From Kiloniella laminariae (GTDB taxonomy: Bacteria; Pseudomonadota; Alphaproteobacteria; Kiloniellales; Kiloniellaceae): 64,000 nucleotides of DNA. The stretch spans positions 868,001 through 932,000 of the forward strand of contig NZ_JAPWGY010000001.1 in the NCBI RefSeq assembly GCF_027214005.1, read 5' to 3'. The notes under the pieces were generated by a model that was not told where the DNA came from, did not search any database, and was given only the letters and a program-made list of their open reading frames with translations. Positions 17,346 through 26,412 of this stretch are shown here, one piece after another; the stretch's first letter is position 1; each line of letters starts with the position of its first letter. The translations under genes and the position numbers were made by a program.

Positions 17346-17542
17346 TCGTAAATAAAATATAGGAACTTAGTATTGCGATTGTTCAGGGCGACCCCGGCTC
17401 ATGCAATTGTCAGAAAAGATCAAATCCAGCCACATCCGTAACAAACAGGTAAGGATTTTGACGATAGGATAGGCTAGAATATCTCGGGGAATATCTTGGC
17501 CGCAGGAGATTGGCAACGCGGGGGCAGCTGGCAGGTGATTAT

Positions 17543-18358
17543 TTGTACAGTTACTGGAAAAATGGAAAAGGTCTGAGGCGTTTTTTTGCCTCTGGAATTT
17601 TCCTGTTTCTTGCCGGGCTTCTGGTGCCGGTGATTTCCAGTGCAGACACACTGGCAAAACCGGGCAAACGACCGCTGGTCATTGGCGTGTCAGACTGGGC
17701 ACCCTATACCGGGGCGGAGCTGCCGGGGCACGGCTTTCTGACCGAGTTGACCAGCATCGGCATGAAACGTGCGGGCTATGATACCGTGATCCGGGACCTG
17801 CCTTGGTCGCGTATCCTCAAGGAAGCCCAGCGCGGCGAGGTCGATCTGATCCCGCATATATGGTACACCGACGAACGGAATGAATATGTGGCTTTTGGCC
17901 CGGTTCTGGCGCAGAACAGGCTGGTGCTGATTTCCTGTCTTGATCGCGATCCCGAAATTGAAACCATTGCCGATCTGGACAACCTGATTGTCGGCACGAT
18001 GCAGGACTATGCCTATCCGGAAGAGTTCCTTGCCGCGACCGGGTTCAAACGCGACCCGACGCAAAGTCTGGAAGGCAATCTGATGAAGCTGGCCAATGGC
18101 CGGGTTGATGCCGTGATCGATGATGAACTGGTTGTTCGCCATACCGCCCGGATGCTCTATCCCGAAGGCGATCCCTTTCGTTATGCAAAGCACGTGCTGG
18201 AGGCCAAGGATCTCTTCCTTGCCATTTCCCGAAAGAGCCCGGACCATCAAAAGATCATGGCGCTTTTTACCCGGGAACTGGAGCAGATGAAGGCCGACGG
18301 GAGTTATGACAAGCTGCTGGAAAAACACGGTTTGTCCCCATCTGTTCCGCCGTCCTGA
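17543..18358 (+). CDS. Periplasmic substrate-binding protein, SBP_bac_3 family (paralogue)
   Basis: A 271-residue exported binding protein closely related to the one at 7337. Shared blocks are WAPYTG, GHGFLTEL, MKRAGYDTVIRDLPWSRILK, DYAYPEEFLAA and a C-terminal YDKLLEKHGL. The signal peptide ends near SADTLA. I place the start at TTG 17543, because AGGTGA then 4 nt lie upstream exactly as before the ATG of the paralogue; an earlier TTG at 17510 has its GGAG only 1 nt away. No ABC permease is nearby, so it too is an orphan receptor or depends on distant permeases. The DUF1835 gene converges on it, 8 bp away. Confidence 0.85.
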   Translation: MYSYWKNGKGLRRFFASGIFLFLAGLLVPVISSADTLAKPGKRPLVIGVSDWAPYTGAELPGHGFLTELTSIGMKRAGYDTVIRDLPWSRILKEAQRGEVDLIPHIWYTDERNEYVAFGPVLAQNRLVLISCLDRDPEIETIADLDNLIVGTMQDYAYPEEFLAATGFKRDPTQSLEGNLMKLANGRVDAVIDDELVVRHTARMLYPEGDPFRYAKHVLEAKDLFLAISRKSPDHQKIMALFTRELEQMKADGSYDKLLEKHGLSPSVPPS

Positions 18359-18366
18359 GGGGGGAG

Positions 18367-19782
18367 TTAGTCCCCCGGATTGAGGAACCCTTTAGCCGCA
18401 ACCCTGATCCCACCGACCCAGCGGTCACGGCTGGTCAGGTCAAGATAATTGGCTTTTCCGGCCAGCACATCTCGCCCGCATTGTGTAATATGGATCAGAC
18501 GATCCGGCCAGATCTGCGGCGGTGCATCCGGATCGCGGTTGTCGTCCAGCAAAGGCTCTGCCGCCTGTCGCAACATCACCAGTTCATGCCAGTACATCAG
18601 ATCACCCAGATAGGGCAGGGGTTCACGTTCGCGCATCAGCTGGCCAAAAAGCCTGCCCCCCGTAAGCGGCCCGTCCTGATCGAGGATTTCCAGCGTCAGA
18701 CGCTGGGTCAGGCTCAACCCGGTGAGCGGATCGGGCAGTTCCTGCAGGTGGCGTTTCAAAGCCGCAGCCATAGGCGGAATTGCGGCGGTGCCTTCTGTGA
18801 CCAGCGTCTCAAGCGCCTGTGGGGTGGGCTGGCGCAGGGCGTTCCAGACCCGGGTACCAAGTTTGAGCTGTTCGGGTGTGATTTTTTCCCGTCGGTTTTC
18901 CCACAGCCAGATCAGCAGTTCCGGTGCCAGTTGTCCCAGCCCGGTAAAATCAGGCAGGCCGGGAACCTGATCGACGCAGATCAGCTCGAAGCGGGGGAGG
19001 CCTTCTGCCGGAGAGGGGCCGTTGCCGGAAGTCGTGCTGTCCGGATCAGCCACAGGGGAAAGCAGTGACGGGAAAGCGCGGGCGATATAATCCAGCAGAA
19101 AAGCCAGGATCAGCTGGTCATAGCTGTCGTGTTCAAACCAGAGCACAACCCGGCTGTAGTCCTGCAGCCTGTCCAGCCCGTCATAGGCCTGACGCTGTCG
19201 GCCCAGAGTATCTTCCGGATCAAGTCCGTAGGCCGAGGTGATAAAATCAGCCCGCTGTTTCAGAAACCCCTCAAGGGGCAGGTCGGGCAAGGGGCCTTGA
19301 CAGAAGGGGTCGGAAAATTCGTGGAAAGCCCCGGTAAATCCAGCGATCTCAAGCGCATGGCGGATGTCCGAACCACAGCGAAGATGCAGGGTTTGCGGAC
19401 TGTCCAGCCGGGGAACAGTGCTTGTGGCAATCTGTTTTTTGCGCAGGGCCAGACGGTCGCAATGGGTCTTGAGTTTGGGCCAGCTGGCAAAACCGGCCTC
19501 GCGGGCGATCACCAGCTGGGCATCGGCCAGTCTGGCAGTGGCTACACCTGACGCGTGGCCAGAGGAATGGCAGGCGGCAAAGCGCTGCAGGGCAGATCTG
19601 TTTCCGGTTGCAAAGGCCTTGAGCAGATCCTTGGCACGTTTTTTCTGTTGTTCAAGATTGAGCGCCCCGCTGAACATGGATCGCGAGGCCGGGGTCTGCT
19701 GTGGCTGTTGCGGTGTTTTTGCCTTGGCGTTGTCGTTGTTGTCGGGGCGTGGGGCCGGGCTTTCCGGTTTTTGTGAAGACAT
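18367..19782 (-). CDS. DUF1835 domain protein
   Basis: A 471-residue soluble protein. The N-terminal 35 residues are proline- and glutamine-rich. Then comes a helical segment of the kind often seen before ankyrin-type repeats (ARLADAQLVIAREAGFASWP, about 80-100). The DUF1835 domain follows from about 130: LHLRCGSDIRHALEIAGF, FCQGPLPDLP, LWFEHDSYDQLIL and FELICVDQVPG. The function of DUF1835 is unknown; some members are linked to RNA or stress contexts. The C-terminal 150 residues look like winged-helix and helical regions. ATG 19782 follows GGGA at about 7 nt. Confidence 0.75.
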   Translation of the reverse strand: MSSQKPESPAPRPDNNDNAKAKTPQQPQQTPASRSMFSGALNLEQQKKRAKDLLKAFATGNRSALQRFAACHSSGHASGVATARLADAQLVIAREAGFASWPKLKTHCDRLALRKKQIATSTVPRLDSPQTLHLRCGSDIRHALEIAGFTGAFHEFSDPFCQGPLPDLPLEGFLKQRADFITSAYGLDPEDTLGRQRQAYDGLDRLQDYSRVVLWFEHDSYDQLILAFLLDYIARAFPSLLSPVADPDSTTSGNGPSPAEGLPRFELICVDQVPGLPDFTGLGQLAPELLIWLWENRREKITPEQLKLGTRVWNALRQPTPQALETLVTEGTAAIPPMAAALKRHLQELPDPLTGLSLTQRLTLEILDQDGPLTGGRLFGQLMREREPLPYLGDLMYWHELVMLRQAAEPLLDDNRDPDAPPQIWPDRLIHITQCGRDVLAGKANYLDLTSRDRWVGGIRVAAKGFLNPGD

Positions 19783-19990
19783 ACGATTATCCCATGAAAA
19801 AGCCTGCGTCCGCCTGACAGGTCAGGAAATCGTTTATGAAAAACTCTGGTTTCTTGTGGGCGCAGCCCTTTCCGCGGACGGGGAGGCTTCGGGAAAAGCC
19901 CTGCTCATTTTATGCCACGGCTTTTGACCGGGCGTCAACTGCATCCGCTATCTCATGCAGGGCTTCGATCCATCCCCGTCAAAAGGATGA

Positions 19991-21241
19991 TTATTGCAGC
20001 AACAGCTTGAGCTGGGCGGTGCGGCTGTTGCTCAGCCAGCTCAGCAGATCCGGTTGCTGGAGAGAGGGGTTGAGAGCCTGTAACAGCTTTGCGGTGCTGT
20101 CGCGGTAGGGCAGCCAGAGGCGCTGGACCTCGCGCAGATCGTCCGGGGTCGGCAGATAATCGGGCTGATCCGGTTGGGCGAGAAAGGCCATGGCGTCTTT
20201 ATAGGCGCTGTTCAGGGCGCGGTCAGTGCTGGCGAAATCCTGCGGGCTGCGGGGAACCAGCTTTCGGTTCTGGACCTGCCGAACCATGGCAATCCAGGCG
20301 TTTTTCTGTTCCATGGCCGAATTGTTGATCCAGGCGGCGCGCCCGGTGCCGCCGTGGCCTTCTTCCTTTGTTGTTTTGGCATTGATGAAAAGGCTGGCAT
20401 CGCTATAGGCCTGCTCTAGCAGCGGGTGGAGTTCCGGGGCGATTCCGGCCTTGAGCAGGTCAAGCTGATCGTTGCGGGTCTGGTTGTCCTGTTTTTCACT
20501 GCGGGCGGCGCAAAAGCCCATGCCTGATCCACTGGTGACATAGTCACAGATATTGAAGGGAACAACCTTGTCGGCTTTCCAGTTGGTGTAGCTGTCGCGG
20601 ATCGCCGCCGCGGTTTCCGCCGGGACGGAGCCGCCGCGGATCACAAGATTAAGCACCAGTTCCGGGTCAGGCTTGCCAAAGCGTCCGCCGCGCGAGGCTT
20701 CCTCGGCCAGTTGCCAGATGCCATAAAAATCATCTTCCAGGGCGGCTTCGTCCAGCTTGTAACGGGTGATGAAAGCGTCGGGGTCAAAGTTCCGGGGTTC
20801 TGCCGCCATCTGTAACACCCGCAGCTTTGCTTCGCCGTCGTAAAGTTCCAGCGCCGGATTGACCTGCTGGGCCTGATAAAACAGATCGAGGGCGGCTTGG
20901 GGATTGGCGCGGCGCAGGCTGTCGGCGCGAAAGACCAGGGCATCAAGCACATAACCCAGCGCCTCGCCATGGCCGAGTTTTGCTGCCTCGCTCAGGTGAT
21001 AAAGCCGTTGTTCTTCCGGCAGGATGTATTTGTAGGACAGCTCGAAATGGCCTTCGGCAGAACCAAGCCCGGCGGCCTGAAGATACAGGGCTCTGGCGGC
21101 TTCCTGATCGCCGTCATCATAAAGTGCGTCGGCCTGTTCCAGCAACTCCAGCGCCGGGAAGCTGGTTGCTGAAGAGGTTTGGGCAAGGGCCGGACTGCTG
21201 AGACCGAGAGAGACAAAAAAGGCGAGGAACAGGCTTTTCAT
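19991..21241 (-). CDS. Exported Sel1/TPR-like protein with LprI-type domain
   Basis: A 416-residue protein with a classical signal peptide (MKSLFLAFFVSLGLSSPALA). Residues 30-130 form short alpha-alpha repeats (ALYDDGDQEAARALYLQAAG) like Sel1/TPR units. From about 228 it has NICDYVTSGSGMGFCAA and a long helical segment with paired cysteines, followed by LNSAYKDAM and LWLPYRDS, the pattern of lysozyme-inhibitor LprI (DUF1311) domains. It probably acts in the periplasm or outer membrane. The ThrE-type gene ends 132 bp upstream. Confidence 0.7.
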   Translation of the reverse strand: MKSLFLAFFVSLGLSSPALAQTSSATSFPALELLEQADALYDDGDQEAARALYLQAAGLGSAEGHFELSYKYILPEEQRLYHLSEAAKLGHGEALGYVLDALVFRADSLRRANPQAALDLFYQAQQVNPALELYDGEAKLRVLQMAAEPRNFDPDAFITRYKLDEAALEDDFYGIWQLAEEASRGGRFGKPDPELVLNLVIRGGSVPAETAAAIRDSYTNWKADKVVPFNICDYVTSGSGMGFCAARSEKQDNQTRNDQLDLLKAGIAPELHPLLEQAYSDASLFINAKTTKEEGHGGTGRAAWINNSAMEQKNAWIAMVRQVQNRKLVPRSPQDFASTDRALNSAYKDAMAFLAQPDQPDYLPTPDDLREVQRLWLPYRDSTAKLLQALNPSLQQPDLLSWLSNSRTAQLKLLLQ

Positions 21242-21373
21242 AATGCGACCATGGCTGAAGGACAGGGTTCGAGCGTTACAGCTAACACCCGCATTGTGGA
21301 ATTTTCATGGCTTGTGAGCAAGTCGTGTTGGACGAAGCGATCAAAGCCGGAGAAATGATCCCAAATACAAGGG

Positions 21374-22612
21374 TTACAACGTAACCTTGGGACGCAGGAT
21401 GGTGTTGGAGACCAGCAGGCCCGCGGCAATGGTCAGGGCAACGATAAACATCTGCATGAACTGGTCCACCCCCTTGTCGGTTTCACCTGCGGCGGCAACA
21501 ATCAGGCCGCGGAAACCGATCGAACCACTGACCAGCACGGTGATGGCCGGGATCAGCACGATCGAGGTCGGGCGTCCGGTGGCCCGTGACCAGAGGTTGG
21601 CAAAAATCCCGGCAACGATAGCGCCAAAAAGTGCCCCGAGATTGGCCGAGAGCAGCTGGCTGGACAGCATCACCCCGCCATAGGAGAGCGCGCAGCTGAC
21701 CAGGACCCAGAAGACATCGCGCCAGAGAGTCTGGTAGGCGACACAAAGCCCCATGAACAGCAGGCTGATATAGAGCCAGATGAAATGATCGCCGAGGGTT
21801 GATTCCGTGGTGCCGGGGGCGGCATCCCAGAGCACACCGACCGAGGCAATGCCGAGCCAGGCCCCGGTGAACTGTTTGATCAGATAGACCAGCCCGCCGA
21901 TAAGGCGCGCGGAACCGGCGACTACATAGTTATCGACAATTTCGATAATCCCTGCACTGACGGCAAAGCCGGGAATCAGAATGACAATGGCCGAGAGGGT
22001 AACAACCGTGTGGTTGATTTCGGGCAGGAACAGCTTGAGCGCGGCAGCGCAGAGCCCGGCAATATAGGCACTGACAAAGGGCAGGGCATCGGCCAGCCGT
22101 CCGCCGACCCGTTCCGATATCACGGCGATGGCATAGACCAGCAAAGACAGCAGGCCGGAAAAGAGAATGTCCCAGCGGTTGCCCTGGATCAGCCCGGCAA
22201 ACCCGAGGCCGACCAGCGCAAAGCTGAGAGCGTAGCTGGTGACGCCCCAGGGATTGGGCAGGCCGTCAATTTCGTCAAGGCGCTTTGAGGCCCTGGCAAG
22301 AGACAGCTCGCCCGCGACCAGCTTGTCGACCAACTCGCCGACATAGGCCAGCTTGGCCATGTTGTAGCCGCCCGCCGGGACCGCGACAATATGGGTGCGC
22401 TGCCACAGCTGGTCTTCTTGCCAGAAGGCAAAGGTGATTTCGGAAGGTGTCGAGCGAAAGACTCCGTGATAGCCAAGAGATTCCGTGACCCGGACAAGGA
22501 ATGATTCCAGCCGGGCGGCAGAAGGGCCATAGCCATTTACCGCTGTGCCGAGCTTGATGATAAACTGGCAGGCCTCGTCAAAGGCGCGATCATTTCTCTT
22601 GAGCTTGTTCAT
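21374..22612 (-). CDS. ThrE-family threonine/serine exporter
   Basis: A 412-residue inner-membrane protein. A soluble N-terminal segment of about 120 residues (with LVRVTESLGYHGVF and LDEIDGLPNPWG) precedes about ten hydrophobic helices, including the IVILIPGFAVSAGIIEI block and a second set near LIPAITVLVSGSIGFRG. This is the DUF1212/ThrE + ThrE_2 arrangement in one chain. Members export threonine and serine with proton-motive force (family knowledge from Corynebacterium ThrE); the amino acid here is inferred only. Monocistronic. Confidence 0.85.
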   Translation of the reverse strand: MNKLKRNDRAFDEACQFIIKLGTAVNGYGPSAARLESFLVRVTESLGYHGVFRSTPSEITFAFWQEDQLWQRTHIVAVPAGGYNMAKLAYVGELVDKLVAGELSLARASKRLDEIDGLPNPWGVTSYALSFALVGLGFAGLIQGNRWDILFSGLLSLLVYAIAVISERVGGRLADALPFVSAYIAGLCAAALKLFLPEINHTVVTLSAIVILIPGFAVSAGIIEIVDNYVVAGSARLIGGLVYLIKQFTGAWLGIASVGVLWDAAPGTTESTLGDHFIWLYISLLFMGLCVAYQTLWRDVFWVLVSCALSYGGVMLSSQLLSANLGALFGAIVAGIFANLWSRATGRPTSIVLIPAITVLVSGSIGFRGLIVAAAGETDKGVDQFMQMFIVALTIAAGLLVSNTILRPKVTL

Positions 22613-22670
22613 GGCCTGTCTGGTGATACTTCAGTTTGTTAGGAGGTTGGTTGTTCAGCTTGCTGTTCTC

Positions 22671-23012
22671 TTATGGATGAGGGGCTGCACCACCAAATTC
22701 TTCTGCAAGATAGCGGGTGATTGCGACCGGATCGGTGATGGTCTGCTTTTCCCCGTCCTTTTGCCCTTCCCAGTCGGAGAGTACCAGTACGGGCAACCAC
22801 TGTTTGTCTTCTCCGAGTAAGGCCACCAGTTCCTGTCTCGGGCGGGGAAAGGCGATCCGTTTGAGTTCAATATGATCCAGCCATTGCGGGTTGACCATCA
22901 GGGCGCCTTCGATCAGGGCACAGTGGCTGCAAAACCAGCTGTCGCTTGATGACGGGGGAACAAGTTCAGGATCGGTGAAAGGCATCTCAAGGACAAACAG
23001 GCGTGGTTTCAT
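22671..23012 (-). CDS. DUF3088 family thioredoxin-fold protein
   Basis: A 113-residue protein beginning MKPRLFVLEMPFTDPE, with WFCSHCALIEGAL (a CxxC pair at a helix start), an arginine-rich FPRPRQELVALLGE, then PVLVLSDW, TDPVAITRYLAEEFGG and a C-terminal PHP. This matches DUF3088, a small thioredoxin-like family with unknown redox or binding role. ATG 23012 is chosen over an upstream in-frame start that would overlap the kinase stop. The hybrid kinase ends 44 bp upstream on the same strand. Confidence 0.8.
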   Translation of the reverse strand: MKPRLFVLEMPFTDPELVPPSSSDSWFCSHCALIEGALMVNPQWLDHIELKRIAFPRPRQELVALLGEDKQWLPVLVLSDWEGQKDGEKQTITDPVAITRYLAEEFGGAAPHP

Positions 23013-23055
23013 GGCAGATCTTACCTTGCGCAGGTGGCCGTCGACAGGAAAGAGT

Positions 23056-26000
23056 TTACTTGTTCTTTTGAGTATACTCGCTGGCCACACTTTGCAACTT
23101 TTTGAGGATGTCTTCGACCTCTGCTGTAAATTCAGCCGGGGGTTCTGCGTCAGCGTCTGCGTCTGCGTCTACACCTGCTTCCGGCTCTGGTATGGGGACG
23201 GGGGCTTTTGTGGATTTTTTGGCAGGTTTTTTAGGCAGCTCTTTTCCGGATAGAGGCTGACTGGCCCCCTCTTTCTCCTGGCCGTCCGGCCGGGTGTCAG
23301 GGCTGTGGATTTCTGTACTCATAACCCGATTGATTGCCGCGACAAGTTCATCGCGATCAATCGGTTTGGTGACACAGTCATTCATGCCGCTATCAAAATA
23401 TTCCTGCCGGTTTTCAATCATTGCATCCGCCGTGACGGCAATAATCGGGATCGACGCCTTTTCACCCTCCAACTGGCGGATCGCAAGCGTCGCTTCTGGC
23501 CCGGACATCTCCGGCATGCGGACATCCATCAAGATAAGATCATACTGACCCTTCTTATGGGCCAACATTACCTCGCGTCCGTTGCTTGTGAAGGTGGTTT
23601 TATGCCCCAGGGCCGTGATCACCGCCTCGATAATTTTCTGGTTGATCCGGTTGTCCTCGGCAATGAGAATATCGAGAGAACGGTTGGTGTTGTAGTTCGA
23701 CTGCGGCAGGATCTGATCCAGCTTGGTGATGTTGCCCGTTGCCTCGATCCAGGGCAGGGAGAACCAGAAACAGCTTCCCTGACCAAGCTTGCTGGTTGCG
23801 CCGATTTTACCGCCCATCAGTTCAGCCAGACGTTTGCAAATAACCAGCCCCAGACCTGTGCCTTCGAACTTGCGGGAAATAGAGGCGTCAGCCTGACTGA
23901 ATTCCCTGAAAAGTCGTGGCAGTATATCCGGGTGAATGCCAATCCCGGTATCGGTGACAGAGATTTTGAACTTGTCAGTCCCGGTACCAACAGCCTTTTC
24001 AAGGCTGCCCTCAATCGTGATACTGCCTTTCTGGGTGAATTTGTAGGCATTGCCGATGAGATTGATCAGGATCTGGCGGATACGGGTCGGGTCAGCCTTG
24101 AGAGCTGTTGGAAAGTCCTCTGAAAGTTTGAGAACGAGCTCAACTTCCTTTTTTTCCTTTTGCTGAGGGGCAAAGAGAGTCAGTACATCGTCTATCAATT
24201 CCGGAAGGGAAAAATCTATCGGGGCGATTTGCATCTTGCCGGCATCAATTTTCGACATATCAAGGATATCGTTGAGAATGCGGAGCAGAGCATTTGAGCA
24301 GTCCTTGATCCAGCCGACTTTTTCCCGGTTTCCAGGGGCAAGATCCCCAGCCAGCAGCAGGTCGGCAAAGCCGATGACGCCGGTCATGGGGGTTCGGATT
24401 TCATGGCTCATGGTCGCCAGAAATTCGGACTTGCTTCTGCTGGCCTGTTCTGCTTCGGCTTTGGCAACCAGTAATGCCTGTTCCGCCAGTTTGCGTTCTG
24501 CAATCTCGCGCCGGAGATCCTTGGTTCTCTCGTCAATGGACTGTTCCATCTGTAAAAAATGGCCCGTGCGGAAAAGGGTAAAGAGGCCAATCAGGGAAGA
24601 GATGATCAGGCCGGGAATCAGGACATCCCACCCGCTTTTCTCGAGGCGCTGGCTCAAAAAGCTCTGTTGTACGTACGTACAGAGTTCCCAATCACGACCG
24701 GGCATCGGGATTTTATAGGTCCAGCTTGCGGTTTTGCTTGTTGAATGATCGAGGTTGATATCCTCAACCGAGACATTGGGAGCGAAGGTACTGAAGAGAA
24801 GCTGCTGTCCAGGCTCGGCAGTGCGATCGAACAGCTGAAGATCCAGGCCATAGGTCCGGGCATAGGGAGCCACTGTTTCAAGAATGTCTCCAATACGCAG
24901 TACTGCAGTGTGATAGCCAACCAGATTATCTTGCCTGCTTTGCGGCGTATCACGAGGCAGGTTCTGGGGGAAATGGGGGCGGAATACGAGCACAGCAGAT
25001 TGCGTGCCGGTTTCCTGAATAAGTCTTATTCTTCCTGTCATGGTCTGTTGAGCAGTGTCCCGGGCAAGGTCGAGGGCCTGCTGGGCCACCGGGTTAGACA
25101 GAACATTAAACCCCAGTGCCTTGAGGTTTTTTTCCAGAGGCTCGATCATCATCACCGATACATATTCCGGGTTTTTCTCAGCCGGGATCAGGGTGCCATC
25201 AGCTGTACGCTGGGTTATGCGGCGTTTCGGGCCGTAGTGTTGTCGATAAAATGCTTCTATGTCAGGGCGTTCTTCGTCGCTGAAACGCTGGTTCCAGGAC
25301 AGGGCGTGGAGGGCCGGGAATTCTGTTAAGGCCGGAGAAGAAAAATCCCTGAACTGGGCCGGGGTAACATTTTGTAATGCGTGGAAAACCCCTTCCTGGG
25401 TTGCAAGCACGCTGAGATGCCCTTTGAGAGTCAGTTCAAGCTTCTTCGAGATGTCCTCTGCCCGGGTATGCAGATCATCAATGACATTTTTTTTGTCGAG
25501 GGAGAGTACATAGAGATAGGCGCCAATCGCCACAACGAAAGTCGTGAGCAGTAAAAGAGTAACCGGGAGGCGACGGTTTCCTTTGGCATCCAGTCCCCAC
25601 ACGAGGATCAGGGGGGTGAAAATCAACACGCCGAGGGTATCACCGCTCCACCAGGTGAAGGCTGTAACGAGCCAGGCTTCTGAGGGAATGGTGCCTGTCA
25701 GCAGAAGGGTTGATGAACCGACGAGGGCATTGATCAGGCAGCCGAGTGGTCCGGCATAAATGAAAAAAAGAATGATTTTTCCCGGTTCGATAAGGGGATT
25801 GGGATAGCCACCGAAACGCCGGACGAGCCAAGCCGAACCCGCGGCCTGGAGAGTGGCTCCCCCCGCAATCACGGCGGCAGCCAGATAAGCTGTCGGAGTT
25901 GTCTGGCTCAACATCTCAAATGAATTTACTGAAAGAATATTGGCAAAAAAACTTCCGAGGAAAACAGCGGGGGCGACGCGATAGCCAAACAGGAGAAGCC

Positions 26001-26292
26001 CAGCGAGAGCAATACCGGAGGGGGGCCAGATTGCTGTGGCAAAGCCCGTGTCAATCGCCCAGGTCAGCCCGGCCCAACCGGTAATGAAATAGGTTGTGGC
26101 CACAAGCAGAATGGCAAGGGGAAAGGAAATGTTATTCGGAGAATGGGAGGACGCTGATGGTTGCGGTGAGACACTAACGGTTTCCGCGGAGGAGGATGCA
26201 TCCTCAATAACTGGATCCTCCCTGGTGGTTCCTGCTTCCCGGGAGGGAGCAAAGACGGGGCGGGAAAGTGACGTATCTATACCGAGATCCAT
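23056..26292 (-). CDS. Hybrid sensor histidine kinase (MASE1-CHASE-HisKA-HATPase-REC)
   Basis: A 1078-residue membrane protein. After a 55-residue serine/proline-rich start comes a MASE1 membrane sensor (57-265, with ATAIWPPSGIALAGLLLFGYR split as WPPSGIALAG), a periplasmic CHASE domain (about 300-500), a last helix at 557-575 and a short coiled coil. HisKA has MSHEIRTP (His630); the HATPase has NLIGNAYKF, DTGIGI and GTGLGL. A receiver domain (about 875-990) has phospho-acceptor Asp923 in LILMDVRMPEM. No HPt domain is fused; the tail is lysine/proline-rich with a DADADADA run from a repeated GCGTCT codon pair. All catalytic boxes are intact. The partner HPt or regulator is not in the window. 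Confidence 0.93.
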   Translation of the reverse strand: MDLGIDTSLSRPVFAPSREAGTTREDPVIEDASSSAETVSVSPQPSASSHSPNNISFPLAILLVATTYFITGWAGLTWAIDTGFATAIWPPSGIALAGLLLFGYRVAPAVFLGSFFANILSVNSFEMLSQTTPTAYLAAAVIAGGATLQAAGSAWLVRRFGGYPNPLIEPGKIILFFIYAGPLGCLINALVGSSTLLLTGTIPSEAWLVTAFTWWSGDTLGVLIFTPLILVWGLDAKGNRRLPVTLLLLTTFVVAIGAYLYVLSLDKKNVIDDLHTRAEDISKKLELTLKGHLSVLATQEGVFHALQNVTPAQFRDFSSPALTEFPALHALSWNQRFSDEERPDIEAFYRQHYGPKRRITQRTADGTLIPAEKNPEYVSVMMIEPLEKNLKALGFNVLSNPVAQQALDLARDTAQQTMTGRIRLIQETGTQSAVLVFRPHFPQNLPRDTPQSRQDNLVGYHTAVLRIGDILETVAPYARTYGLDLQLFDRTAEPGQQLLFSTFAPNVSVEDINLDHSTSKTASWTYKIPMPGRDWELCTYVQQSFLSQRLEKSGWDVLIPGLIISSLIGLFTLFRTGHFLQMEQSIDERTKDLRREIAERKLAEQALLVAKAEAEQASRSKSEFLATMSHEIRTPMTGVIGFADLLLAGDLAPGNREKVGWIKDCSNALLRILNDILDMSKIDAGKMQIAPIDFSLPELIDDVLTLFAPQQKEKKEVELVLKLSEDFPTALKADPTRIRQILINLIGNAYKFTQKGSITIEGSLEKAVGTGTDKFKISVTDTGIGIHPDILPRLFREFSQADASISRKFEGTGLGLVICKRLAELMGGKIGATSKLGQGSCFWFSLPWIEATGNITKLDQILPQSNYNTNRSLDILIAEDNRINQKIIEAVITALGHKTTFTSNGREVMLAHKKGQYDLILMDVRMPEMSGPEATLAIRQLEGEKASIPIIAVTADAMIENRQEYFDSGMNDCVTKPIDRDELVAAINRVMSTEIHSPDTRPDGQEKEGASQPLSGKELPKKPAKKSTKAPVPIPEPEAGVDADADADAEPPAEFTAEVEDILKKLQSVASEYTQKNK

Positions 26293-26412
26293 AGGAGAAA
26301 AGGCTTACCTGATCTGTTAAGTAAACGGGAGGCGGTGCGGGTTTCTTAAAGCCAAGTATACTGTCGAGTGGTTTGCACAGAGTTAATTTTCACAATTAAT
26401 AATGAGTGATGA